In this document: piece after piece, positions 1 to 12,054 of the stretch
Layout of the letters: every line of letters begins with the position of its first letter
Position numbering within the stretch: the stretch's first letter is position 1
Assembly (NCBI GenBank): GCA_000711775.1
Contig: ARYC01001334.1
Coordinates: 1 to 64,000, forward strand
Reading direction: 5' to 3'
Origin: Oxytricha trifallax
Taxonomy: Eukaryota > Ciliophora > Spirotrichea > Sporadotrichida > Oxytrichidae
Length of the DNA stretch: 64,000 bases
The notes under the pieces: model-generated
Told to the model about the DNA's origin: nothing
The model's database searches: none
Seen by the model: the letters and a program-made list of their open reading frames with translations, nothing else
Position numbers and translations under genes: made by a program

Positions 1-3000
1 TTCTTGCAGATTACATTGCGCTCTATCATTTAAGGTCCATTTAGAAGTACATTCCTGAATAAGATAATTTTTTATTTGCCATCAAACTTTTCACTCAAAT
101 ATTTATTGAAGCCAATTATGTGCTTTGAGTGCAACTGATATAGTGACCAAGAACATTTGAAAGTCAAGTCACCACATAACCAAAATTTTAAATTCTTGCA
201 GATTACATTGCGCTCTATCTTTTAAGGTCCAGTTAGAGGTACATTCCTGAATAAGATAATTTTTTATTTGGCATCAAACCTTTCACTCAAATATTTATTG
301 AAGCCAATTATGTGCTTTGAGTTCAACTGATATAGTGTCCAAGAACTTTTGAAAGTCAAGTCACCACATAACCAAAATTATATATTCTTGCAGATAACAT
401 TGCGCTCTATCTTTTAAGGTCCATTTAGAGGTACATTCCAGAATAAGATAATTTTTTATTTGGCATCAAACCTTTCACTCAAATATTTATTGAAGCCAAT
501 TATGTGCTTTGAATTCAACTGATATAGTGTCCAAGAACTTTTGAAAGTCAAGTCACCACATAACCAAAATTTATTTTCTTGCAGATTACATTGCGCTCTA
601 TCTATTAAGGTCCATTTAGAGATACATACCTGAATAAGATAATTTTTTATTTGGCATCAAACTTTTCACTCAAATATTTATTGAAGCCAATTATGTGCTT
701 TGAGTTCAACTGATATAGTGTCCAAGAACTTTTGAAAGTCAAGTCACCACATAACCAAAATTTTATATTCTTGCAGATTACATTGCGCTCTATCTTTTAA
801 GGTCCATTTAGAGGTACATTCCTGAATAAGATAATTTTTTATTTGGCATCAAACTTTTCACTCAAATATTAATTGAAGCCAATTATGTGCTTTGAGTTCA
901 ACTGATATAGTGTCCAAGAACTTTTGAAAGTCAAGTCACCACATAACCAAAATTTAATATTCTTGCAGATAACATTGCGCTCTATCTTTTAAGGTCCATT
1001 TAGAGGTACATTCCAGAATAAGATAATTTTTTATTTGGCATCAAACTTTTCACTCAAATATTTATTGAAGCCAATTATGTGCTTTGAATTCAACTGATAT
1101 AGTGTCCAAGAACTTTTGAAAGTCAAGTCACCACATAACCAAAATTTATTTTCTTGCAGATTACATTGCGCTCTATCTTTTAAGGTCCATTTAGAGGTAC
1201 ATACCTGAATAAGATAATTTTTTATTTGGCATCAAACTTTTCACTCAAATATTTATTGAAGCCAATTATGTGCTTTGAGTTCAACTGATATAGTGTCCAA
1301 GACTTTTGAAAGTCAAGTCACCACATAACCAAAATTATATATTCTTGCAGATTACATTGCGCTCTATCTTTTAAGGTCCATTTAGAGGTACATTCCAGAA
1401 CAAGATAATTTTTTATTTGGCATCAAACTTTTCACTCAAATATTTATTGAAGCCAATTATGTGCTTTGAGTTCAACTGATATAGTGTCCAAGAACTTTTG
1501 AAAGTCAAGTCACCACATAACCAAAATTATATATTCTTGCAGATTACATTGCGCTCTATCTTTTAAGGTCCATTTAGAGGTACATTCCAGAATAAGATAA
1601 TTTTTTATTTGGCATCAAACGTTTCACTCAAATATTTATTGAAGCCAATTATGTGCTTTGAATTCAACTGATATAGTGTCCAAGAACTTTTGAAAGTCAA
1701 GTCACCACATAACCAAAATTTATTTTCTTGCAGATTACATTGCGCTCAATCTTTTAAGGTCCATTTAGAGGTACATACCTGAATAAGATAATTTTTTATT
1801 TGGCATCAAACTTTTCACTCAAATATTTATTGAAGCCAATTATGTGCTTTGAATTCAACTGATATAGTGTCCAAGACTTTTGAAAGTCAAGTCACCACAT
1901 AACCAAAATTTATATTCTTGCAGATTACATTGCGCTCTATCTTTTAAGGTCCATTTAGAGGTACATACCAGAATAAGATAATTTTTTATTTGGCATCAAA
2001 CTTTTCACTCAAATATTTATTGAAGCCAATTATGTGCTTTGAGTTCAACTGATATAGTGTCCAAGAACTTTTGAAAGTCAAGTCACCACATAACCAAAAT
2101 TTTATATTCTTGCAGATTACATTGCGCTCTATCTTTTAAGGTCCATTTAGAGGTACATTCCTGAATAAGATAATTTTTTATTTGGCATCAAACTTTTCAC
2201 TCAAATATTTATTGAAGCCAATTATGTGCTTTGAGTTCAACTGATATAGTGTCCAAGAACTTTTGAAAGTCAAGTCACCACATAACCAAAATTTTATATT
2301 CTTGCAGATAACATTGCGCTCTATCTTTTAAAGTCCATCTAGAGGTACATTCCTGAACAAGATAATTTTTTATTTGGCATCAAACTTGTCACTCAAATAT
2401 TTATTGAAGCCAATTATGTGCTTTGAGTGCAAATGATATAGTGTCCAAGAACTTTTGAAAGTCAAGTCACCACATAACCAAAATTTTATTTTCTTGCAGA
2501 TTACATTGCGCTCAATCTTTTAAGGTCCATTTAGAGGTACATTCCTGAATAAGATAATTTTTTATTTGGCATCAAACTTTTCACTCAAATATTTATTGAA
2601 GCCAATTATATGCTTTGAATTCAACTGATATAGTGTCCAAGAACTTTTGAAAGTCAAGTCACCACATAACCAAAATTTATATTCATGCAGATTACATTGC
2701 GCTCTATCTTTTAAGGTCCATTTAGAGGTACATACCTGAATAAGATAATTTTTTATTTGGCATCAAACTTTTCACTCAAATATTTATTGAAGCCAATTAT
2801 GTGCTTTGAATTCAACTGATATAGTGTCCAAGAACTTTTGAAAGTCAAGTCACCACATAACCAAAATTTATATTCTTGCAGATTACATTGCGCTCTATCT
2901 TTTAAGGTCCATTTAGAGGTACATACCTGAATAAGATAATTTTTTATTTGGCATCAAACTTTTCACTCAAATATTTATTGAAACCAATTATGTGCTTTGA

Positions 3001-4275
3001 GTGCAAATGATATAGTGTCCAAGAACTTTTGAAAGTCAAGTCACCACATAACCAAAATTTTATATTCTTGCAGATTACATTGCGCTCTATCTTTTAAGGT
3101 CCATTTAGAGGTACATTCCTGAATAAGATAATTTTTTATTTGGCAAAAAACTTTTCACTCAAATATTATTGAAGCCAATATGTCTTTGAGTTCAACTGAT
3201 AGAGTGTCCAAGAACCTTTGAAAGTCAAGTCACCACATAACCAAAATTTTATATTCTTGCAGATTACATTGCGCTCTATCATTTAAGGTCCATTTAGAGG
3301 TACATTCCTGAATAAGATAATTTTTATTTGGCATCAAACTTTTCACTCAAATATTTATTGAAGCCAATTATGTGCTTTGAGTTCAAATAATATAGTGTCC
3401 AAGAACTTTTGAAAGTCAAGTCACCACATAACCAAAATTTTATATTCTTGCAGATAACATTGCGCTCTATCATTTAAGGTCCATTTAAGGTACATTCCTG
3501 AATAAGATAATTTTTTATTTGGCATCAAACTTTTCACTCAAATATTTATTGAAGCCAATTATGTGCTTTGAATTCAACTGATATAGTGTCCAAGAACTTT
3601 AGAAAGTCAAGTCACCACATAACCAAAATTTATATTCTTGCAGATTACATTGCGCTCTATCTTTTAAGGTCGATTTAGAGGTACATTCCTGAATAAGATA
3701 ATTTTTTATTTGGCATCAAACTTTTCACTCAAATATTTATTGAAGCCAATTATGTGCTTTGAGTTCAAATGATATAGTGTCCAAGAACTTTTGAAAGTCA
3801 AGTCACCACATAACCAAAATTTTATATTCTTGCAGATAACATTGCGCTCTGTCTTTTAAGGTCCATTTAGAGGTACATTCCTGAATAAGATAATTTTTTA
3901 TTTGGCATCAAACTTTTCACTCAAATATTTATTGAAGCCAATTATGTGCTTTGAGTTCAACTGACATAGTGTCCAAGAACTTTTGAAAGTCAAGTCACCA
4001 CATAACCAAAATTTTATATTCTTGCGGATTACATTGCGCTCTATCTTTTAAGGTCGATTTAGAGGTACATTCCTGAATAAGATAATTTTTTATTTGGCAT
4101 CAAACTTTTCACTCAAATATTTATTGAAGCCAATTATGGGCTTTGAGTGCAATTGATATAGTGTCCAAGAACTTTTGAAAGTCAAGTCACCACATAACCA
4201 AAATTTTATTTTCTTGCAGATTACATTGCGCTCTATCTTTTAAGGTCCATTTAGAGGTACATTCCTTAATAAGAT
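1..4275. repeat. Tandem satellite, 191-192 bp unit, about 22 copies
   Basis: Successive units start at positions 1, 193, 385, 576 and 768, giving a period of 191-192 bp and about 22.3 copies up to the junction near 4275. Units are highly alike and differ at a few diagnostic sites (gattac/gataac, attcctg/attccag/atacctg, gagttc/gaattc). No long TGA-free frame is conserved, so it is non-coding. The array runs off the left edge. Ciliate germline satellites are normally lost from the macronucleus; about 380-bp repeats are known from Oxytricha, close to twice this unit, but identity with them is only a guess. Confidence 0.97.
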
Positions 4276-4571
4276 ATGCGGACGAAGACATTATTCTATT
4301 TGGAGATAACTTATCTTTCCACAAAACTAAAGACACAAGAAAGGAATATGAAAGGCGAAACATAACACCTGTATTTAATGTTCCATACAGTCCTCAGTTC
4401 AATGGAATTAAATTATATTGGGTCCTATTAAAAGGCCACTTCAAGAAACCTCTGCTCTATCACTTGATGCACGATCTGAAGATAGATACAGTCGATTTTA
4501 TTAAGAGTGCTGCTAAGAGAGTCAGCGATGATAAAGCTAAAGTAATGCGCTAGAGAAGGGAGATTTTGTGA
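4276..4571 (+). pseudogene. TBE1 42-kDa transposase, C-terminal remnant
   Basis: About 98 codons read with the ciliate code, ending in TGA at 4569-4571. The piece keeps the second catalytic Asp (GDNLSFH) and the region of the catalytic Glu. At that site the text reads FNGIKLYW where copies B and C read FNGIELYW, so the Glu has become Lys. The N-terminal two thirds, with the helix-turn-helix and first Asp, were lost at the satellite junction. It cannot encode a working DDE enzyme. Confidence 0.9.
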
Positions 4572-4605
4572 ATATAAATAAGTTTTAGATTTAAACGAAT
4601 GAATA

Positions 4606-5399
4606 AGTTCACATTTTTAAATTTGCCCATTAAGGGATTTGGCTTCTCTTTCTTTTCTTCCTCTTAAGGCTTGCTTGGGCCCATGTTTCTTCTCTTAGTT
4701 CCAGCTCCTGCATCTATGTAATCTCGTCTGGCTTTTAAAAATCTTTGATAAGTCTCTTACTCAATTCATGCTTTACTTGTGACTTTCTCTCTCTGTTTAA
4801 CTTGCTGCGCTCTTTCATCAAGTATATAGCAGTTCCAGGTTTTTCTATAAAGTTAGAAGGCTAAGCTTACTTGAGATGAATGGATGCTTCTGTAGTTCCT
4901 AGAGCGAGGTGTCGCTTATTTTTATTCCTTGCTTCTCTTTTTCTTCAGGAGAGATGCTGTAGCGTTTCTTATGAGCTTCTTAAATAGTTTCATTTAAGTA
5001 CTCAGGTTTCAGAGTTGCAAGAACACCAAAGAAGAAGTTTCTCTCTGGCAACTTATTAGAGAGCTGTAGCTTTGATGGAAGGTAGAGAGCTACGTCCGGA
5101 GCACTCATAGCATCGTCATAGAGGTTTGTCACTGATATTTCAGGGTAGTTAGGTATCTCTATCATCCTAATTTCATTAGACTTAAAAGCTTTTTTGTCTT
5201 CACTCAGTAAGGCTTTTAAGAATGAGATTTTTGTTCCTTCCTAAGTCTGCAAGAACAATCCAACTATTATTGATTTATTAATCTTACTTAAGAGCTTACC
5301 TTGCTATACCAAATATCTATAAAGGTCCTCTTTACTTCGAAATTTTCCTATTAAATCTTGAGATTAAATTCACTTCATTGCATCATTCATAGACTCCAT
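4606..5399 (-). pseudogene. TBE1 22-kDa protein gene, copy A
   Basis: Reads leftwards from ATG at 5399, convergent with the transposase. Codon 10 is TGA where copy B has AGA. The best-preserved part contains the FFFGVLATLKPEYL segment shared by all copies. The two candidate mini-introns of this gene (see copies B and C) are both visible here with GT...AG ends. The role of the 22-kDa protein is unknown. The left end is approximate. Confidence 0.85.
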
Positions 5400-5963
5400 C
5401 TTGCTCCCTCTTTCTAGAAATGCTAATGAAATTTAAAATTATGGATATCCATTCTAAAAAAATTAAAATCTTACTACTAAATAGGGAGGACCTACTGGAG
5501 GTCAACCTTGAAAAGATATGAGGAGAAGCATTGAAAAACTTGCTCAAAGTTTCACAGATTGATTTCAATTTTATCAATCTATCTCCATTAAATTGCTCCT
5601 AATAATGTTTAATTATTTTAGGAGGTCCTCCAAACTAAGTTCAAACTTTATTAGGAGTTAAAATTTAAGGTTAAAACTTAATTAGGAGCATATTAAATTA
5701 AAAAATGTTTAATAACTTTACCTCCAAATTAAGTTCAAACTTGATTTGGAGGACCTCCTAGAGAAACAAAACTTCATTAGGAGTATTTTAATTTACTAAA
5801 ATGTATAAAATTCTCATAAAATATGTCAACTTACAGTTTTTTATGGTTAGTTCATTTTCTTACCTCTCAGTAAAGAATCTACCAGAGTGTCTTATACTCT
5901 ACTATTATAGTATATCAAGGTAGGTTTTATCATTATAATAATAATATTTATCAGCAAACTAAA

Positions 5964-7437
5964 ATGAGCGCTAACCTTTTGAGAATAGCGGCATTACTTG
6001 GGTAAAGTCAATAAAAGTTATCATTCCAGTAACCAAGAAAAGTAGAGACCAGAGACGGTTGTACTCAGTGGGAGCCTACTTATGACAACTTTGACCAATC
6101 TAGCTTTAAGATTTAAATATAAATTAAGTAGGAAGTCATCAAAGAAGCTGTGCAAATTGATGAGGAGGTTAAACAACCCGCCAAAGAGCATTAATAAATA
6201 CCAACGAAAGTTGACTATTAATGCAAAGAATGCAATAAAGTTTTCCCTTACAAGTCAACTTATAAGAGACACTTGAGAGATATACACAACGATATGCCAA
6301 GGTTATATCTCAAGCATTAAAAGAAAGATGGGAAGTATGTCTGTGAGTTCTGTGAGAAGCCATATTCTCATACTAGAGACCTCAAAGTTCACTTAAAGAA
6401 AAAGCATAATCAAAGTTTTGTCTTTATTCATGAATCTACAGGGAATAGATTCCTCTAAAAGAGAAGATCAAGAAACCCAGTGGAGTCTCTTAGAGTTGAA
6501 GTCTAGAAGTAAGTAAAAATGAAGAAAGCAGTCAAGAACTTTCCAGTCTCTGAGATCAATAAAATCATGGTTAAAATAGTAATAAAGATCATGCGTTAAA
6601 ATAGAGGCAATGAAGATTCCCATATTAAAAATTATTGACTTAGATTCTTGCTTAGAAAGCTACCTCACTCTTGAAGATAAAATAGAGAAGAGAGTCATTA
6701 CAGATGACTAATATGCTTACAAGATATATCCTTTCAATTACTTCCTTGCTGATGACAAGTTCCAAATGGAATTTGCTAATGAGTATTATGCCCTTTAAAA
6801 GGCAAAGTTAAATGAGTGCAGGCATATCATCTAGCTTGATGCTAATTTACTTAGTAAAGATCATGTACCCTTCAGGCTTCCTTTACTAGAAATGACTTAT
6901 AGAGAATACTTATCTGACAATAGATGCCAAAGATAAATTAGCTAGATAGAATAGCAGATAGTTGAGGGGATTGAAGAGCTTCACAAGATAGGTATTGTTC
7001 ATAGAGACTTAAAGCCAGAGAACATCATGATGAACTTTTAGCCTCTTAGAGTTTATATTATTGACTTCAACAGAGCTCAAAGAGTGCAAGCCTCTGCATA
7101 AGGAAATGTATACGGCACTCCTGGATATTTCCCAGAGAGAGAGGATTGGAGAGATGGAGACACTTAATGGGATATCTGGGCTCTAGCAGTAATAATAATA
7201 GAGAGCGACATGCCAAGAAATGATTACTTTAGCTGCAGGGGTGAGAGAGATTCTAAGCAGAGAATCAAACAATATCTCGATAAAAATAAAATAAATGGAG
7301 GTCTCAGAGAACTTGCATACTCAACTATTATCAAGCCAAGCTAAGAGAATTAACAAACAATAGAAACAATCAAACATCAACTTAGAAAGATAAAATTCAG
7401 AGAACTGCCACATGACTCTAAGCTTATGTTTGTGTGA
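5964..7437 (+). pseudogene. TBE1 57-kDa zinc-finger kinase gene, copy A
   Basis: Starts at ATG 5964 and ends at TGA 7435-7437. Two C2H2 fingers (CKECNKVFPY..H, CEFCEKPYSH..H) lie around codons 95-155. A protein-kinase-like half follows with GIVHRDLKPENIMM, IIDFN in place of DFG, and GTPGYFPERE as activation-segment end. The gene is 1474 bp against 1449 bp in copy B. The 25-bp difference is an imperfect tandem duplication near 6570-6600 that shifts the frame between fingers and kinase. In intact copies the protein is about 483 residues. Confidence 0.9.
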
Positions 7438-7460
7438 AATTTTTTAAAAACTCGCTTGTT

Positions 7461-7598
7461 ATACTCACTTAAATTACTAATATTTAAACATAAAACCCCA
7501 ACATAAACCCTATTAAAACCCTAATAAAGTATGCCTTAATAGTCTACTTTTATCAATTAAAAACTCAATCAAACTACTGAATGGGTTTTGGGGTTTTG
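7461..7598 (-). repeat. Right terminal inverted repeat of TBE1 copy A
   Basis: About 138 bp matching the inverted ends of copies B and C, closing in the 16-17 bp telomere-like G4T4 block. The left partner has been lost. Confidence 0.9.
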
Positions 7599-7735
7599 AT
7601 TGCGCTCTATCTTTTAAGTTGCATTCGTAGGGACTATTTCACAGCACCATTTTTTTATTTGGTATCAAACTTTTCACTAAAATATTAATTCAAGCCATTT
7701 ATGTATTATAAGTGCACTTGATATAGGAAAATTCT
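7599..7735. repeat. Diverged partial satellite unit
   Basis: Begins at ATTGCGCTCTATC and matches about 135 bp of the 192-bp monomer with many substitutions, stopping near 'gatatag'. It is the right flank of TBE1 copy A and shows that the transposon sits inside satellite DNA. The divergence from the 1-4275 array suggests an older or separately evolving edge unit. Confidence 0.85.
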
Positions 7736-7769
7736 TGCTAACATACCTCTTATTATTTAAAATGAATCC

Positions 7770-9960
7770 TTAATGGTTCGTTATTGCAATATTTAAAAGA
7801 ATTTATAGAGAAAAGTATTGACAAATTATTGAGAGATATTTTCATACGCTCAGTTTTGCTTGATTTGCTTGCTTGAATCAGTTTAATTAGTTATAAAATA
7901 AAGAATTTCAATGGTTAAGAGGAGGACTTTTGAATTTAATAAAGTCAATTTTTATATAATCAGAGCTCTTTTCTTACTTCCAGAATCTCATTAATAATTC
8001 AAGATAGAATCTGATTCAGCAGATTTCAGATTTTTTCTATTTTTAAATTCTAAAAACTTCTCTCTGTAATTGTTGAGAGAAATAATGCATTTGTATATTT
8101 TAATTTTGCTCTATAAGATCGATTATTTTGCAGTTGGCAATCCAAAGTTCAATTTAAAATTGTTAAAAAAATAGTTCAATAAAGAGAAGTAGCAAATATA
8201 AATATATATTTTTATAGCTTTCATTCATTTCTAGATGATTAAAACTAATAAATAGCTGATTTGCTGCAATTCACAGAGGATTAGAATATAATATGAAAGT
8301 AATTATAATATCAAAATTTAAAATTAATATCTAGACAATTTTAGGATGATGGTGTCTACAGCTTTTATTTATGCAAATATAATTGTATTATTTTTAAGAC
8401 TTTTAGAAAAAGATCCAGTTAAAAGAATATATTGGGAGCATCTTAGAAAATTTATTTGCTTTTTTATTAGAGATCAATCAGAGATCGTTACCAAAATAGC
8501 TTTATATCATTTTCAATGTTTATTAATGTTTATTATAAAGTACCCAAGAGATTTATCATGTATAAATAAATCTCTATTTATTTATTTTTATTTTATCAGT
8601 TTTTATGGATGTAAACTTGTTAAGCAAAGATATGGAGCTAAACTTCTCAAATAAAAATGAAGACGAAGACGAATTAGAAGTGAAGAATAACGGGCAACTA
8701 GAAAAAGATCAAGAAGATTTTACAGAAGATGATAGCAAAACAGAGCGCTTTGAGCAAAAGGAAGAGCAGAAAGATCTCAAAATAGGCATGAAGGACTCGT
8801 AGTTAATTGGAAGACCATCAGCAGAAAGACAAAGATTTTAATTTATACAAGATAATGATAGCGAATTGATGCCATAAAAACAAGATTCTAAGAAGATTTA
8901 GTCAAAACCAATGCAACAGTTAAATGGTAATATAATCATAATAAAAATATTTTAGAAAAGATTCTATTAATAATTAACATATGCTAAAATATAGTTTATT
9001 TAATTTCAATCTTACTTTAAAAACCGCTTAATTATTAAAATTATAATTCTATCAATATATTTTTCCTCTTCATTTTAAACCCTTTTTATCAAACTCATTA
9101 AATATAGCTAAATTTATATATATATACTCTTTTTGTTACAATATTTATATTAGTTTCTGTAATAGCAATTAGAATGGAGGAGTACTGGATTAAATTCAAC
9201 TACCATCATAAGCCAAATTTCTACTTAAAACGAAATAGAATTATATGTATCAATACACTTCCATTTGAAGCTATGAGCGTTGATTAAGTGGCAGCCACCA
9301 TAGAATCAGCAAGCATCGAAAGCCATTTACATGAAGTTTATAACGCCATAGCATCTTCAGGAACAGTTAACGATAAAATCAATGTACTTTGCTATTTATT
9401 AAGGTTATACCATATTTCTTATAGGTTAATAAACTCAGCTTTTATGGGACTTCGCCTTAAACTAATGAAAAACGTCAAAAGTCCTCATTAAAAAATTATG
9501 CTTATATTTTCAAAAACATCATATTTGTAGAGTAGCTGAAAGTGGTTTGGCAGTTTTACTATGTGAAGTACAGAAAGATAAGAGCGAAAAAGTTCGAAGA
9601 AAAGCAGTGGCATCTCTTGGAGAATTTTTGTTTTATGCAGCTACACAACTTGATGACGATTAGGTTGAGGCAGTATGGGAAATACCTATCTAAATTCTAG
9701 TCAAATCTTTGAATGTCAATGAGGATGAAACAGTCAGATTTTATGCATGCAAGACTATTGAAAATATCACTGCTTAATCAATAAGTGTTGGATGCAATTT
9801 CGCCACTCTTAAAGTTGCTACTTTGCTCTTAAACATTATTAAAGCGAAAGTAATTATAAAAATTGAAGAAAAATATGTAAATTATTAATAATAATTAACT
9901 CTATTAAAATATTTAAAATGGAATAAAAAAATGATGTGCAAACTAATTATGCCTCACTGA
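7770..9960 (+). CDS. ULK4/RUNKEL-like kinase-HEAT protein, partial, in several MDSs
   Basis: Coding blocks recognised: a possible kinase hinge block near 7770-7869 (GSLLQYL); the end of a protein-kinase fold near 8390-8460 (LLEKDPVKR..W..L); an acidic linker 8600-8940; a helical block 9170-9520; and a HEAT-like block 9525-9850 with KVRRKAVASLGE and DETVRFYACKTIEN, a pattern typical of ULK4/RUNKEL C-termini. The direct repeat TGATTTGCT at 7861 and 8257 is a pointer candidate. The kinase N-lobe and catalytic loop are not seen, so MDSs may lie elsewhere. The diverged TBE relative starts about 120 bp downstream, and later helical blocks at 14379-15800 could belong to the same gene. Family assignment is an inference from motifs. 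Confidence 0.6.
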
Positions 9961-10339
9961 TTTGCTTGTTAAGATTTAGGCAAAAGTTTTATACCAAACA
10001 TTGTAAAGTATTTGTGAATATTAAATAAATTTCTTAGGCATTATAAATTTCATAAAAGTTAATAACTAAAGTCTTGTAAAATATATAAAGCAATAATAAC
10101 AAAACAAAAAAGCATGTGTAAAAAAAGATTTAACTATCACAAGAACAACTTAGCTATACACTTTCACAATAAACCCTTAATGACTAAATGTCATTATCTA
10201 TTTCATAATGAGCTTAGCTTTTTCATAGATGATTTCCCGAGGCCAAAATTTCTGCATCCAGTTTTTACTAATTATTTAAATAAAATACAAGGTCACTAAG
10301 ACAGATTGCAATATAACTGAACATAAAAAAATAATAGAT

Positions 10340-10875
10340 AAAAATAGATTTAGTACGAGTTTTTACTTAATTAAGCAAAATAATAGAAAATGGAGACAAT
10401 ATTTTTTACTTAGAAGAGACAATTTTTAAACCTCATTCAATTACTTATAAATCATGAGCTCATAAATATAGTAATCAGAGTTTGTTAAAAGGCGGAGTTA
10501 ATTTAGACACCTTAGCAGCAGCTGTTGTAATTAGTTCAAAATATAGATTGGAATGCTTTAGAATAAAACCAAAGTCTATTAAAACTGATGATTTACTTTA
10601 AGTACTGCAAGATTTGGAAATAAGATATGAGAATTAAAATCAAAACATATTCCTTGACAACCTTAGAGGTCATCATTCAAAAATAGTAAAGCAATATGTT
10701 TTATAAAATGGTTGAACCCTATTGTTAAATGCCCCATACTATTCAAAATACAACTGTATAGAAAACATTATTTCAAGAATCAAAAAAAATTATAAGAAAG
10801 CTTAAATAAAACTTTAATTTAAGCTATTAAACAAAAACACTTTTAATAGTGAATGATGCAATTTAAAATATTGAC
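10340..10875 (+). pseudogene. Diverged DDE (Tc1/mariner-type) transposase remnant
   Basis: Blocks in order: FYLEETIF at the place of the first catalytic Asp (here Glu); a strand-rich block GGVNLDTLAAAVVIS; FLDNLRGHHSK with the second Asp; NAPYYSKYNCIEN with the catalytic Glu. This order fits the DDE_3/Tc1-mariner fold and parallels VDNFSVH and FNGIELYW in TBE1. The frame is broken by in-frame TGA codons (for example just before the TLLLNAPYY block) and no N-terminal DNA-binding part is clear. A short frame at 10114-10299 may be another remnant of it. Confidence 0.75.
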
Positions 10876-11028
10876 ATAAATGATTGTGTCACAGTGAAAA
10901 GTATTGTTTTAATCAACTTAAATTGTTAATTTGAGTTTAATTTCTTAAATATTGAATTACTTAAATTTAAAATTCAATTCATTCTTAATTAAATCAATAA
11001 AGATAAAGTCTTTTGCCAGGAGGATTCT

Positions 11029-11767
11029 TCATGATAGCATTTTCTTCTCTGAAGGACATATTTGATTATTTCTACTAAAATTAACTTCCTTATTTTTGTT
11101 CTTCTTCATACCCTGATATTTCATATCTCTTTCTTTTCTTTGGTTATTTTCTACCTATGATTTCTACTTAAGTAATGAAAGAGCCTTTCCTTTTCGTTCT
11201 ATTAAGACATAAATTATTTATGTATACTTACTTGAGAAATGTGGAATGGATTAAATATCTTTAAGGAAATTCTAACTTATCTCAATAATCTCACCTATTT
11301 GTTAATCGTCTGTTGGTTAATTTCTTTAAGTTTGCTATGAAATAGCTATTTATGTCAACCATTCATTTTTAAAAGTCCCTAAGACTCCATAAAAAAAGTG
11401 CTTATCGGTGAGGTCCTTCGGACCATCATATACTCCAAGGTATCTATTGACAACTTCATTATCCTTAACATAATTAAATATGTTCAGGACTCCTAATTAA
11501 GGATAATTATGTACGTTCACATAAATTACATCAGCTGATTTTAAAAGCTCTTATCTTGAAGCTAACACATCTTTGATGAATCTCATGCTTGTTTTCTTAT
11601 AACTAGGCAAGTGATAACCAACTTTATTAGTTAAGACATAAATATTTACGTTAATACTTAAGGTGATTGTACCAGCCAGATTTGGTGTTCAGGCTTCCAT
11701 CTAATATTCTACTATTTATGTTCGTGATATTTCCCTATAGTACCTCACGATTTTAATTCATGTTCAT
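11029..11767 (-). CDS. Homologue of TBE 22-kDa protein, open, with one 28-nt intron
   Basis: ATG at 11767 and TGA at 11029-11031. Exon 1 (about 39 codons) and exon 2 (about 197 codons) join in frame if 11622-11649 is removed as a GT...AG intron. The joined protein of about 236 residues aligns along most of its length with the TBE1 22-kDa protein: LGYHLP with VGLFLP, KHFFYGVLGTF with RNFFFGVLATL, and IPHFSSKYTQIIYVLIERK with HPFISKKPGTAIYLMKERS. The tail is Lys- and Asn-rich. No known domain was recognised. Lack of any stop over 236 codons in a diverged element suggests that constraint acted until recently. Confidence 0.75.
11622..11649 (-). other. Candidate 28-nt spliceosomal intron
   Basis: On the minus strand it opens GTAAAT and closes AAAG, with CTTAAC 8-13 nt before the end as a possible branch site. 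Removal joins two frames that both match the TBE1 22-kDa protein. It sits at the same codon position and phase as the 36-nt candidate intron of TBE1 (37326-37361). Confidence 0.7.
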
Positions 11768-12054
11768 TCTATTTAATAAGTATTAACTAAAGCTAACTAA
11801 CTAATTAATAGGTTTTAGTAAGTTTAAATTGTATTGGGTTAATTATGTTTGTTGACTTATATAAAAATATTCTATAGGTTAATTTTAGTCAGCTTACTTA
11901 AATAAATTCAAGTATAATTAAGCCTAATTTCTTAGGATTCTATACTATAGAGCTTATTCTCAATTAAGTTGATTAAATAGGTTCAGGGGTTAACCTTAAA
12001 ATTTAAGTAAATATTACATAAATAAAAATGTTTATAAATTACTAAAACTTACCA

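Larger units (their letters stand above)
4276..7598 (+). mobile_element. TBE1 transposon copy A, left-truncated
   Basis: This is a Tc1/mariner-superfamily telomere-bearing element. The right end carries a terminal inverted repeat (about 7461-7598) closing in GGGTTTTGGGGTTTTG, followed by ATT. The left end is missing: satellite DNA runs straight into the last third of the transposase gene. Gene order left to right is transposase (+), 22-kDa gene (-), zinc-finger kinase (+), the same plan as copies B and C further right. All three genes are damaged. The flank after 7598 continues with satellite sequence at the ATT in the monomer, so the element inserted into a satellite unit. Confidence 0.95.

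Noticed and set aside
1-4275. Coding potential in the satellite
   Set aside because: No frame stays open or conserved across units and indels between units do not keep a frame.
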